A stretch of DNA of 64,000 bases from Streptomyces longwoodensis (GTDB lineage Bacteria; Actinomycetota; Actinomycetes; Streptomycetales; Streptomycetaceae). Each line of letters begins with the position of its first letter. The first letter of the stretch is position 1. Location: the NCBI RefSeq assembly GCF_001514125.1, contig NZ_KQ948556.1, positions 274,185-338,184 on the forward strand, given 5' to 3'. Under the pieces are notes generated by a model. It had not been told where the DNA came from. It did no database searches and saw only the letters and a program-made list of their open reading frames with translations. Positions 1 through 7,244 of this stretch are shown here, in pieces. A program made the position numbers and the translations under genes.

Positions 1-37
1 CTTGCCTGCGAGTCGAGGAATACTCTGCTGCCTGCAT

Positions 38-55
38 CGTCTAGCCCCCTAGACG
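38..55. promoter_or_regulatory. CTAG-type palindromic operator before the ATPase gene
   Basis: A perfect inverted repeat CGTCTAG-CCCC-CTAGACG lies directly before the ribosome binding site of the gene at 72. The core GTCTAG-N4-CTAGAC recurs as a perfect palindrome at 606-621, and its right half recurs three times before the transfer operon. CTAG is rare in Streptomyces, so recurrence in three element promoters suggests an operator. The binding protein is not identified. Confidence 0.6.
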
Positions 56-71
56 CAGGAGGAGTTTTCCC

Positions 72-473
72 ATGCCCAAGAACTGGGGCCGCAGCTTCCC
101 CGGCCAGCCCTGGCAGGTGGCCGAGGCTCGTCACTTCGTCGCCGCCCTCTTGGAAGATGAGCCGCCCAGCCTGGTTGATGACGCCGTCCTGGTCGTCGGC
201 GAGCTGGCCGCCAACGCTGTCCGGCATACACGAAGCGGCTGGTACCGAGGCTGGTTCCTCGTGCTTGTCGGCTTCGCGGACGACTTCGTACGTATCCAGG
301 TCATCGACCAGGGCAGTGACGACGAGCCCATGGTGCGCAGCGTGAACAGTCCGGTGGACCAGGGCGGCCGCGGGCTGATGCTCGTCTCAGCCTGCGCGAA
401 GGACTGGGGCGTGAAAGACCGCTCCGGAGGCGGGCGCTGCATCTGGGCCGACCTGGCGCGGGTGGATGTGTGA
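72..473 (+). CDS. RsbW-like ATP-binding protein (anti-sigma factor type)
   Basis: This 133-residue protein is a stand-alone GHKL ATPase domain of the HATPase_c_2 type found in RsbW-like anti-sigma serine kinases. The N-box ELAANAVRHT carries E44 and N48, the G1 box is VIDQG with D79, and the G2 box GGRGLMLV lies near residues 98-105. The start is fixed by AGGAGGAG seven bases upstream. It opens a three-gene cargo run with an HTH protein and a PP2C phosphatase, and an operator-like palindrome overlaps its 5' region. No STAS antagonist is seen next to it. RsbW-type proteins bind and often phosphorylate partners; the partner here is unknown. Confidence 0.8.
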   Translation: MPKNWGRSFPGQPWQVAEARHFVAALLEDEPPSLVDDAVLVVGELAANAVRHTRSGWYRGWFLVLVGFADDFVRIQVIDQGSDDEPMVRSVNSPVDQGGRGLMLVSACAKDWGVKDRSGGGRCIWADLARVDV

Positions 474-605
474 TGGTCGGCCGCGGGGAGACCCGACCGG
501 ACTGCCTGCCGGGCGGGAGAAGGTGAGCCCCAAGGGTGTACCTCGGCGGCGGGCTGCGTTCTACGTGATCGGGGTGAGATCAGGACGGCGTCTCGCGCCC
601 GTTCT

Positions 606-621
606 GTCTAGGGCCCTAGAC
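606..621. promoter_or_regulatory. CTAG-type palindromic operator before the HTH gene
   Basis: GTCTAGGGCCCTAGAC is a perfect 16-base palindrome ending 27 bases before the ATG at 649. It has the same half-sites and the same 4-base spacing as the site at 38-55. It probably binds the same regulator, which would tie both promoters together. No regulator has been assigned. Confidence 0.6.
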
Positions 622-648
622 TCCTGGGTACTGCTAGGAGGTGAAGTC

Positions 649-1500
649 ATGTCGGACGAGTTGCAGCGCATCATGGCTATCCAAGACCCGTACCTGCTCC
701 TCCGCGAGGTCACGACCCGGTTGGCCGACGCTCAGCAGGAGGTGACTGAACTCGCCCGGCTTCGTCGCCGAGTGGTTCAGGACCTCCACGCGCAGGGCCT
801 GTCGTACGCGCAGATCGCCACCAAAGCCGGTCTGAGCCGCGGGCGTATCCATCAGATCCGCCACACCGGGCCGGCGCCGGAGGGCGCCTTCCTCGGGCGC
901 GGGGCGGTCGTCATCGCGACACCTCTGCGGCGGGACGACGAGCGCGGGCGCACGGTCGTCGCTGTGGACGACGTAAGTTCCGGCAAGCGGCTCGAAGATC
1001 TCGCGCGGTCGTACGGTCTCGACGTCACGTCCGAGCACGTGCCGGTGAGCGGTGACATCGACCTCGACCGTGACGGCCTGGTCGTCGTCTGCGGTCCGCG
1101 CATGTCTCAGCAGATGTGGGACACGTACGCCCAGGATCCCGTGCTGAACTGGGAGCAGGCGGATGACGGGCCCTGGACCATCGTCGACCGTCGAACCGGC
1201 GAGGTGTACCGGTCCGGACAGGACAGTGATCCTGCTCGTCCGTACGACGTCGGATACATCGGCAAGCTGCCCCGGCCGGACGGCAAGGGCTCGCTCCTCG
1301 CGATCGCCGGTATCCACACGCAAGGCTCCCTTGGCGTCGTGCAGTTGCTCGCGTCCGACCTAAACACCCTGTGGGGACAGGTGGGTGAGCACCGGTTCTC
1401 CACCCTCGTCGGCGTCGAGTACGACCCGGAGACCAGCGAACCGCAGTCCGTCGAACTGCTTACCCCCCTCTACCGGCACGACGAGGAGTCGGCCGCGTGA
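649..1500 (+). CDS. Sigma-region-4-like HTH protein with unrecognised C-terminal domain
   Basis: The 283-residue protein has a coiled N-terminal stretch, then a helix-turn-helix at about residues 42-72 (LSYAQIATKAGLSRGRIHQI) resembling sigma-70 region 4. Residues of about 85-283 form an alpha/beta domain I cannot name; its clearest segments are LVVVCGPRMSQ and LLAIAGIHTQGSLGVVQLL, which look like nucleotide- or ligand-sensor strands. The start at 649 has GGAGGTG eight bases upstream; the open frame runs further upstream but without a ribosome site. Its stop overlaps the PP2C start (GTGAG). It is probably a DNA-binding sensor working with the flanking kinase-like and phosphatase genes (inference). 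Confidence 0.7.
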   Translation: MSDELQRIMAIQDPYLLLREVTTRLADAQQEVTELARLRRRVVQDLHAQGLSYAQIATKAGLSRGRIHQIRHTGPAPEGAFLGRGAVVIATPLRRDDERGRTVVAVDDVSSGKRLEDLARSYGLDVTSEHVPVSGDIDLDRDGLVVVCGPRMSQQMWDTYAQDPVLNWEQADDGPWTIVDRRTGEVYRSGQDSDPARPYDVGYIGKLPRPDGKGSLLAIAGIHTQGSLGVVQLLASDLNTLWGQVGEHRFSTLVGVEYDPETSEPQSVELLTPLYRHDEESAA

Positions 1501-2318
1501 GGGTCACCCTCGCGTCCCTGCCCGCACAACCGGGCCGGGAGAACGAGGATTTCGCTGCTGCTGCTTCCGGGGCTGCTGTGCTCCTGGACGGTGCTGGCGT
1601 GGCCGGCGCGGATACCGGCTGCTCCCACGGTGTCGCTTGGTTCTCCTCGACTCTGGGCGGGGTGCTGCTCGGAGCCATCACCGCGCATGCTGGCCGGCCT
1701 TTGCCTGAGTGTCTGGCTGACTCGATCCGCGCTGTTCGGTCGCTGCATCAGGGCATGTGCGACCTGGACCATCGAGCAAGCCCTACCAGCACAGTCGTTG
1801 CCGTACGTGCCCGCGGTGATGCCCTTGAGTACCTCGTCCTCGGAGACTCCTCCCTGCTGCTGGCCGGCGCGGGGGAGGGACCAACCGTGGTCACTGATCG
1901 ACGCCTGGATGAGGTGGGTAAGCGGCTGCGCGGCCCGGTCGACGCGTTGCCCGCCGGCTCTCCAGAACACTCCGTCGCCCTGGCTGACTACCGCGACGCC
2001 CTTACGGAGCTCCGGAACCGGCCTGGTGGCTTCTGGATCGCTGGGCCCGACCCGCGAGCGGCCGAGCATTCCCTGACCGGGGCGGTGCCATTGACCTCCC
2101 TGACCTCAGTGACGCTGCTCAGTGACGGGGCGACCCGGCTCGTCGACCGCTTCGAACTCACCACTTGGCAAGAGACCTTGGCCGTCGTCGATTCTTCAGG
2201 GCCGGCCGAGTTGGTACGCCGAGTGCGTGAAGTCGAGGCTGGCGACATCGAGGGGCGACGCTGGCCGCGCGGTAAGGCGCACGATGACGCCACCGTCCTT
2301 CACTGGGCGCTGCAGTAA
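1497..2318 (+). CDS. PP2C-type serine/threonine phosphatase domain protein
   Basis: This 273-residue protein keeps the metal-binding motifs of PPM/PP2C phosphatases: ENED at residues 15-18, LDGAG with D31, LGDS with D117, LLSDGA with D210 and DDATVL with D263-D264. It should be a cytosolic Mn/Mg-dependent phosphatase. The GTG start overlaps the stop of the HTH gene, so the two are translationally coupled. With the RsbW-like ATPase upstream it could form a phosphorylation switch on a mobile element; the substrate is not evident from sequence. Family assignment is firm, the role is inferred. Confidence 0.8.
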   Translation: MRVTLASLPAQPGRENEDFAAAASGAAVLLDGAGVAGADTGCSHGVAWFSSTLGGVLLGAITAHAGRPLPECLADSIRAVRSLHQGMCDLDHRASPTSTVVAVRARGDALEYLVLGDSSLLLAGAGEGPTVVTDRRLDEVGKRLRGPVDALPAGSPEHSVALADYRDALTELRNRPGGFWIAGPDPRAAEHSLTGAVPLTSLTSVTLLSDGATRLVDRFELTTWQETLAVVDSSGPAELVRRVREVEAGDIEGRRWPRGKAHDDATVLHWALQ

Positions 2319-2352
2319 CCCCGCAACCTCACGCGAAGGCACGCCCGTATAT

Positions 2353-2443
2353 CCCCCTAGACAGTTGACGGGGTGTCGGTCTACTGTTGTCGTCAACCCC
2401 CCTAGACAGTTAGGGCGGGCCACCCCTCTGCTGTCTAGGGGGG
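2353..2443. promoter_or_regulatory. Operator array before the transfer operon
   Basis: Three copies of CCCCCTAGACAG occur between the PP2C gene and the transfer operon: 2353-2364, 2397-2409 and, inverted, 2431-2443. The last two form a perfect 13-base inverted repeat (CCCCCCTAGACAG with CTGTCTAGGGGGG) around 21 bases. The CTAGAC core matches the sites at 38-55 and 606-621. The 178-base gap holds nothing else I recognise, so this is the likely regulated promoter of the replication and transfer genes. Confidence 0.65.
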
Positions 2444-2496
2444 TAATCAGCGGAAACGGTGCCCGGTGGGGCACTGCCAACCAGTGAGGTTCAGAA

Positions 2497-2844
2497 ATGC
2501 GTGTCATTCCCGTCGACGTCTCCTCCGCAACGCTGCTCGTGACCAAGCTGCCGGAGGTCAAGGTCAAGGACCGGCAGACCGGCGAGGTTGCCGTGGACCC
2601 GACGACGAACCAGCGGCTCATGGTCATGGAGCTGGTGTTCATCGCGCAGGGCGGCTCAGACATGATCAAGGTCACCGTTCCCGAGGCGGGTATCGGCGAG
2701 GGTCTGGTGCAGGGTGCACCCGTCATCCTGTCCGGCCTCGTCGCCCGCCCCTGGGAGAGCGAGTTCGGCGGGCGGATGCGTCACGGCATCGCCTACCGGG
2801 CCGACGCCGTCATGGTCAACGCCCCCGCGCCGGTGAAGGGCTGA
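2497..2844 (+). CDS. SCO3933-family regulatory protein
   Basis: A 115-residue soluble protein with no signal peptide or membrane segment. Its pattern (VSSATLLVTKLPEVKVKD near the N-terminus, a central VMELVFIAQGG strand and a GLVARPWE segment) matches the small SCO3933-type proteins that sit just before the tra gene in Streptomyces integrative elements. It looks like a beta-rich fold. It is the first gene after the operator array and lies 5 bases before the translocase gene. The regulatory label is inherited from the family; no DNA-binding motif is visible, so its biochemical role is open. Confidence 0.65.
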   Translation: MRVIPVDVSSATLLVTKLPEVKVKDRQTGEVAVDPTTNQRLMVMELVFIAQGGSDMIKVTVPEAGIGEGLVQGAPVILSGLVARPWESEFGGRMRHGIAYRADAVMVNAPAPVKG

Positions 2845-2849
2845 CCGTC

Positions 2850-4220
2850 ATGACCGACACGGTGTGGGTGCTGACGCTGTGCCTGGTCGGTGTCGTCGCG
2901 CTGCTGGTGCTGCGTCGGCGTATGCCGGTCGCGTTCTGGTGGCTCGTGGGGTACCCGCTGGTCGCGCTGCGCGTGGTCACCACCTATCGGGCCACCATGG
3001 ACGCCTGCGGCCTGACGGTTCCGGCCTCTGCTGTCCGCCGGGCCACGGCTCGCCTGGTCGGCAGGGAGGCGGCCCCGGTGCCCCCGCGTCGCTCGTTGCT
3101 GCTGCCGACCGGGTCCGGCCTGGTGATGCGCCTGCGAATGGCAACCGGGCAGGCTCCCGAAGACTTCATGGCTTCGGCCGACCGGTTGCGGCACGCCTGG
3201 GCGGCTCACGCCGTGCACATCCGACCCACCAAGCCGGGCTGGCTCGAACTCCGGCTCATCGGCTGGGACGTGCTGAACGATGTACGGCGTCCGCTGCGTC
3301 AGCGGAAGGGTGGGGGTCTGCTCACGTTCCCGTTGGCGCTGCGGGAGGACGGACGGTGGCACGTACGGGACTTCCGCACCGTGCCGCACGAACTCATCCT
3401 CGGAGCCACGCAGTCCGGTAAGTCGGTCTTCCTGCGCAACCTGGTCTGCGGGCTCGCCCGGCAACCGGTCGTGCTCATCGGTATCGACTGCAAGTGGGGC
3501 GTGGAACTGGCGCCGTTCGCGCCGCGTCTGTCGGCCCTCGCCGACACCCCGGACCGCGCCAACGACCTGCTGGACGCGCTGCTCGATGAGATGGAGGCCA
3601 GGTTCCGCCTCATCGGACTTAGCTCCGCGGCTGGTCCGGACGCCGTCCTCACCTCGGATGTGTGGGGCCTGCCTGAGAAGGTGCGGCCGGTGCCGGTCGT
3701 GGTCGTCGTCGACGAGGTCGCGGAACTCTTCCTCGCCGCCAACCGGGACGACGAGAAGCGGCGTGACGCCATGGTCACCAAGCTCATCCGTATCGCCCAG
3801 CTCGGCCGCGCGGCCGGCATCTACTTGGAGGTGTGCGGGCAGCGCTTCGGCTCCGAGCTCGGCAAGGGGGCCACCATGCTCCGAGCTCAGCTCACCGGCC
3901 GTGTCTGCCACCGCGTCAACGACGAGTCGTCGGCGAACATGGCGCTCGCCGACGTCTCCCCGGAAGCGGCCCTCGCCGCGACCGCGATCCCTGCCGAGCG
4001 TCCCGGCGTCGCCATCGTCGGTGACTCCTCCGGCGGTTGGTCCCGCATCCGGTCCCCGCACCTCAGCCTCGACGAAGCTGCGGCCGTCTGCCGCGCCACC
4101 TCCGCCCTCGTGCCAGAGCTGCCCCGCCTCGACGCCTTCCGGCCCGCCGTCGCCGTCGAGTCCGCCGGTACAACGGCTCCCGTCACCCCCGTGCCGACCG
4201 CGCGCCCGGTGACCGAATAA
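2850..4220 (+). CDS. FtsK/SpoIIIE-type DNA translocase, conjugative transfer protein (TraSA/TraB-like)
   Basis: The 456-residue protein has one or two N-terminal membrane segments (about residues 5-40), then an FtsK-like motor with Walker A GATQSGKS at residues 185-192 and Walker B VVVVVDEVAEL near 284-294. In Streptomyces a single such hexameric ATPase moves double-stranded DNA between mycelia, so this is the main transfer protein. The ATG at 2850 follows the previous stop by 5 bases. The C-terminal 80 residues are Pro/Ala/Val-rich, the usual place for a DNA-recognition winged helix, but I do not see a clear one. Confidence 0.9.
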   Translation: MTDTVWVLTLCLVGVVALLVLRRRMPVAFWWLVGYPLVALRVVTTYRATMDACGLTVPASAVRRATARLVGREAAPVPPRRSLLLPTGSGLVMRLRMATGQAPEDFMASADRLRHAWAAHAVHIRPTKPGWLELRLIGWDVLNDVRRPLRQRKGGGLLTFPLALREDGRWHVRDFRTVPHELILGATQSGKSVFLRNLVCGLARQPVVLIGIDCKWGVELAPFAPRLSALADTPDRANDLLDALLDEMEARFRLIGLSSAAGPDAVLTSDVWGLPEKVRPVPVVVVVDEVAELFLAANRDDEKRRDAMVTKLIRIAQLGRAAGIYLEVCGQRFGSELGKGATMLRAQLTGRVCHRVNDESSANMALADVSPEAALAATAIPAERPGVAIVGDSSGGWSRIRSPHLSLDEAAAVCRATSALVPELPRLDAFRPAVAVESAGTTAPVTPVPTARPVTE

Positions 4221-4306
4221 CCCTCCTCCCTTCCCACGGTCGGCGTGACCGCCTCGCGCCAGGTTCCTACCCCTCCCATGCCTCGAACCGGAAGGAAGAC
4301 GAGCCG

Positions 4307-4987
4307 ATGCGTGCCCACCTCGCCCGCGTGGATGCCGTGATCGTGCAAGCCGTCATCGCGGGCGCCCTGTCCTTCGCCCACCTGCACGACCTCGCCGAAG
4401 CGGCAGGACAGGGCGGCTGGAAGGCGTGGGCCTACCCGATCAGTGTTGACCTGCTGCTGGTCGCCGCTTGGCGTCGCATGCGGGCCCACCAGCGGGCCGG
4501 GCAACCGGCCGGGGGAGCGCGGCTGTGGTTCCTGGTCGCCCTGGCCGCGTCCCTCGGCGCCAACGTCGCCACGGCCGGTCTCCTCGACCTGGACCACGTG
4601 CCCGCCTCGCTGCGGGTCGTGGTGGCCGGGTGGCCGGCCGTCGCCTTCTTCGGCGGAACTCTTCTGGCGCACGAACCACGAACGGCCGAGGCAACTCCGG
4701 TGCCCGTCTCTCCAACGCGGGATGCCGAGACGCCTTCGGCTTCACCGGTCGATGAGCTCCCTCGTGACGCCCTCCCGGCTCCGCCGCCGGACGACACCAC
4801 GGACCCGATCCCTGCCACGGCTCCCGCTCCTCGGGCTGTCGCCTTGCCGCCCGCGCTCGTCGACCGCGTTCAGGCCCTCGCCGAGGAACACCGCGCCACC
4901 ACCGGCCAACCGGCCGACCCCGACGCCGTACGCGCCCGGCTCGGCCTGCCCGCGTCCATGACGGCCTCCGTCGCCGCTCACCTCTGA
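4307..4987 (+). CDS. DUF2637 membrane protein of the transfer region
   Basis: The 226-residue protein has about four hydrophobic segments in its first 130 residues (including ISVDLLLVAAW and LWFLVALAASLGANVATAGL), followed by a Pro/Ala-rich linker and a short helical tail with VRARLGLPASM, which looks like an HTH end. DUF2637 proteins are typical of actinomycete integrative elements and sit beside tra, where they are thought to help spread DNA through the mycelium. GGAAGGA upstream supports the start at 4307. The function is inferred from family and place. Confidence 0.75.
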   Translation: MRAHLARVDAVIVQAVIAGALSFAHLHDLAEAAGQGGWKAWAYPISVDLLLVAAWRRMRAHQRAGQPAGGARLWFLVALAASLGANVATAGLLDLDHVPASLRVVVAGWPAVAFFGGTLLAHEPRTAEATPVPVSPTRDAETPSASPVDELPRDALPAPPPDDTTDPIPATAPAPRAVALPPALVDRVQALAEEHRATTGQPADPDAVRARLGLPASMTASVAAHL

Positions 4988-5002
4988 GAAAGGACCGCCC
5001 CC

Positions 5003-5182
5003 GTGAACCCGCGCTTCCGCAACGTCCGCCGCTTCGGTCCCGTGCAGGTCGCCTCGTTCCTCGCCCGAGGCCGCAACCGCTACCTCGCCGCCTGCACCGC
5101 CCCCCGCTGCGACTTCTCCGCCGAGTACGACAGCCGCACCGCCGCCGAACTCGCCGCCCGCACCCACCGCTGCAAGGCCTGA
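5003..5182 (+). CDS. Small mobile-element transfer protein with zinc-ribbon-like cysteines
   Basis: A 59-residue basic protein starting with GTG after GAAAGGA. It has two C/H pairs, CTAPRC and THRC, spaced like a small treble clef or zinc ribbon. Proteins of this size and pattern, named mobile element transfer or SpdA-like, are found at this place in pSAM2-type elements. It is followed 16 bases later by a tiny membrane protein gene. The zinc site is a reading of the cysteine spacing, not proven. Confidence 0.7.
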   Translation: MNPRFRNVRRFGPVQVASFLARGRNRYLAACTAPRCDFSAEYDSRTAAELAARTHRCKA

Positions 5183-5198
5183 GAAGGAGACCACCGCC

Positions 5199-5354
5199 AT
5201 GAGCGTCCCGCTCTGGTTCGCCGTGCTCGTCGTCGCCGTCCTCGGCATCCAGCTCGCCCGCCCGCCGTGGTGGCTGGTCGCCCTGCTGCTCCTCGGCGGC
5301 TACCTCGTCGCCAACAGCGTCCTCGCCCCCGCTGTCGCCACGCTCCTCGACTGA
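5199..5354 (+). CDS. Tiny two-helix membrane protein, Spd-like
   Basis: A 51-residue protein made of two hydrophobic helices (about residues 4-20 and 25-42) joined by the turn ARPPWW. GAAGGAG precedes the ATG. It lies in the spd-like cluster between tra and rep, where such small hydrophobic proteins assist spread of the element within the recipient mycelium. There is no enzymatic motif. Confidence 0.65.
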   Translation: MSVPLWFAVLVVAVLGIQLARPPWWLVALLLLGGYLVANSVLAPAVATLLD

Positions 5355-5378
5355 CCGCCGCAGAAAGGGACCACCGAC

Positions 5379-5684
5379 GTGTTCATCCCGAAGTACCCGC
5401 CCCAGGACACCGCCCCCGCCCCCACACCGACAGTGCAGACCGTCTACCGCCCGGTGCCCTACGCCCCCGCCCTCATCCCGGCTCCGTCCGCCCCGCCGGC
5501 CCACCGGCCCTCCGTCCAACTGACCGCCGGAAGCACCCTCGCCCTGGTCGCCGGCGGCGGCGCCGCGGTCCTGGTCGTCGGCGCGGTTCTGGTCTCCATG
5601 CTCCTCGCAGTCGCCGTCACCGCCGCCTCGGTCGCGGTCTGCGCGGTCGTCGTCCGCTCGATCCTCAAGGGGAACAAGAGGTGA
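5379..5684 (+). CDS. spdD: SpdD-like membrane protein
   Basis: A 101-residue protein with a Pro-rich N-terminus, then a hydrophobic stretch at about residues 52-92 (two tight helices), ending in the basic tail RSILKGNKR. Size, layout and place before rep match SpdD-type spread proteins of Streptomyces elements. It starts with GTG after AGAAAGGGA. Its TGA overlaps the GTG of the replication gene (GTGA), indicating translational coupling between spread and replication genes. The name is by position and composition. Confidence 0.65.
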   Translation: MFIPKYPPQDTAPAPTPTVQTVYRPVPYAPALIPAPSAPPAHRPSVQLTAGSTLALVAGGGAAVLVVGAVLVSMLLAVAVTAASVAVCAVVVRSILKGNKR

Positions 5685-7057
5685 CTCACTCCGCCGTCAC
5701 GGCGGGCCTGGACCCGGCCACCCTCACCGACGTGCTGAGACTGGCCGGGTCCCCCGGCTTCGACCGCGTACAGGACCAGATCCGCCGCACCGGCGGATGC
5801 TCCAACCCGATCCACCTGCAAGGCTCGACCGTCACCCGCGACCGGGCCACCGGCCGCATCCTTCACCGCTACAGCACCGACAGCGAACCCGGCGGACGTC
5901 TCCGCATCGCGTGCGGCAACCGCCGCGCCTCCCGCTGCCCCGCCTGCTCCTGGACCTACGCGGGAGACACCTACCACCTCATCCGCGCCGGCCTGGTCGG
6001 CGACCCCACCAAGGGCACCCCGGACACCGTCCGCGACCACCCGCGCGTCTTCGCGACCCTGACCGCACCTTCGTTCGGCCCGGTCCACAACCGACCCGGC
6101 AACCGGCCGTGCCGCTGCGGAGCCCACCACGCCGAGGATGCGCCGGAACTGGGCACGCCGCTCGACCCGGAGACCTATGACTACGCGGGCGCGGTGCTGT
6201 GGAACAACCACGCCTCGGAGCTGTGGCGGTACTTCACGATCTACCTGCGCCGCGAGATCGCCAAGCGGGCCGGGCTCACGCAGAAGGCCGCGCACGCGCA
6301 GTCCCGCGTCTCCTTCGGCAAGGTCGCCGAGTACCAGAAGCGCGGGGCCGTGCACTTCCATGCCGTGATCCGCTTCGACGGAGCGGAGGGAGCCGACTCG
6401 CCGCCCCCGGCCTGGGCCACTCTCGACCTCCTCACCAGCGCGATCAAGGCTGCCGCTGCCCGCGTCGCGGTCGACGTGCCCCCGGCCGGTGACCAACCCG
6501 CCCGCACCCTGCGCTGGGGCACACAGCTCGACGTCCAGCCCATTGGCGCCTTCGACAAAGGCGAGGAGATCACCGAACAGGCCGTGGCCTCCTACGTCGC
6601 CAAATACGCCACCAAGGCGGCCGAGAACACCGGCACCGTAGACCGCCGCATCGGCAACAAGGAAGCGCTGGTCCTCCTCGACGTCCCCGAGCACCCGGCA
6701 CGGCTCATCGCGGCTTGCCTCGACCTGCACCCGCTCTACCCGGACCGCAAGCTGCGCGACTGGGCTCACATGCTCGGCTTCCGCGGCCACTTCTCCACCA
6801 AGTCCCGCCGCTACTCCACCACCCTCGGCGCCCTGCGCCAGACCCGCGCCGACTACCGCGCCGCCCAACAACGCGAAGCCCTCGGCCTGCCCGACCCGGA
6901 CGATGAGGAAGCCACCACCCTCACCCTCGCCCACTGGACCTACGCCGGCCACGGCCACAGCCCCGGCGAATCCTGGCTCGCCGCCACCATCCGCCGGGAC
7001 ATCCAGCTCAACCGCGACACCGCCCGCGAAGAAATCGCCGCCTTGGAAGGAGCCTGA
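5681..7057 (+). CDS. repSA: Rolling-circle replication initiator (RepSA-like, HUH)
   Basis: The 458-residue protein has an N-terminal cysteine cluster (RCPACSW and later CRCGAHH), a HUH motif VHFHAVIRF with H225 and H227, and downstream tyrosines in VASYVAKYATKAAE (Y305, Y309) that would form the 5' phosphotyrosine link. This matches the replication initiators of pSAM2-type elements, which nick the double-strand origin and start rolling-circle replication after excision. The GTG start overlaps spdD, and the stop is followed at once by xis and int, the standard rep-xis-int order. The origin itself is not located. Confidence 0.88.
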   Translation: MTHSAVTAGLDPATLTDVLRLAGSPGFDRVQDQIRRTGGCSNPIHLQGSTVTRDRATGRILHRYSTDSEPGGRLRIACGNRRASRCPACSWTYAGDTYHLIRAGLVGDPTKGTPDTVRDHPRVFATLTAPSFGPVHNRPGNRPCRCGAHHAEDAPELGTPLDPETYDYAGAVLWNNHASELWRYFTIYLRREIAKRAGLTQKAAHAQSRVSFGKVAEYQKRGAVHFHAVIRFDGAEGADSPPPAWATLDLLTSAIKAAAARVAVDVPPAGDQPARTLRWGTQLDVQPIGAFDKGEEITEQAVASYVAKYATKAAENTGTVDRRIGNKEALVLLDVPEHPARLIAACLDLHPLYPDRKLRDWAHMLGFRGHFSTKSRRYSTTLGALRQTRADYRAAQQREALGLPDPDDEEATTLTLAHWTYAGHGHSPGESWLAATIRRDIQLNRDTAREEIAALEGA

Positions 7058-7058
7058 C

Positions 7059-7244
7059 GTGAGAGATGAGCTGATGACCGTCCCGCAGATCCTCGATGAG
7101 CTGGGCGGGGTTTCGCGGCGCACGTTCTACCGCTGGCGAGAGCTCGGGATGGGGCCCACGGCATTCAAGCTGCCCAATGGAGAATTGCGCGTTTGGCGGA
7201 GTGACTTCACCACGTGGTTGCGGCAGTTGGAGGCGGCGGCATGA
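7059..7244 (+). CDS. xis: Excisionase, MerR/AlpA-like helix-turn-helix
   Basis: A 61-residue protein starting with GTG, one base after the rep stop. LMTVPQILDELGGVSRRTFYRWRELG is a winged HTH of the excisionase class, followed by the FKLPNGELRVWRSD wing and a short helix. Together with the integrase it should direct excision from the tRNA site. The stop overlaps the integrase ATG (ATGA), so the two are coupled. GGAAGGAG lies inside the rep 3' end as ribosome site. Confidence 0.88.
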   Translation: MRDELMTVPQILDELGGVSRRTFYRWRELGMGPTAFKLPNGELRVWRSDFTTWLRQLEAAA

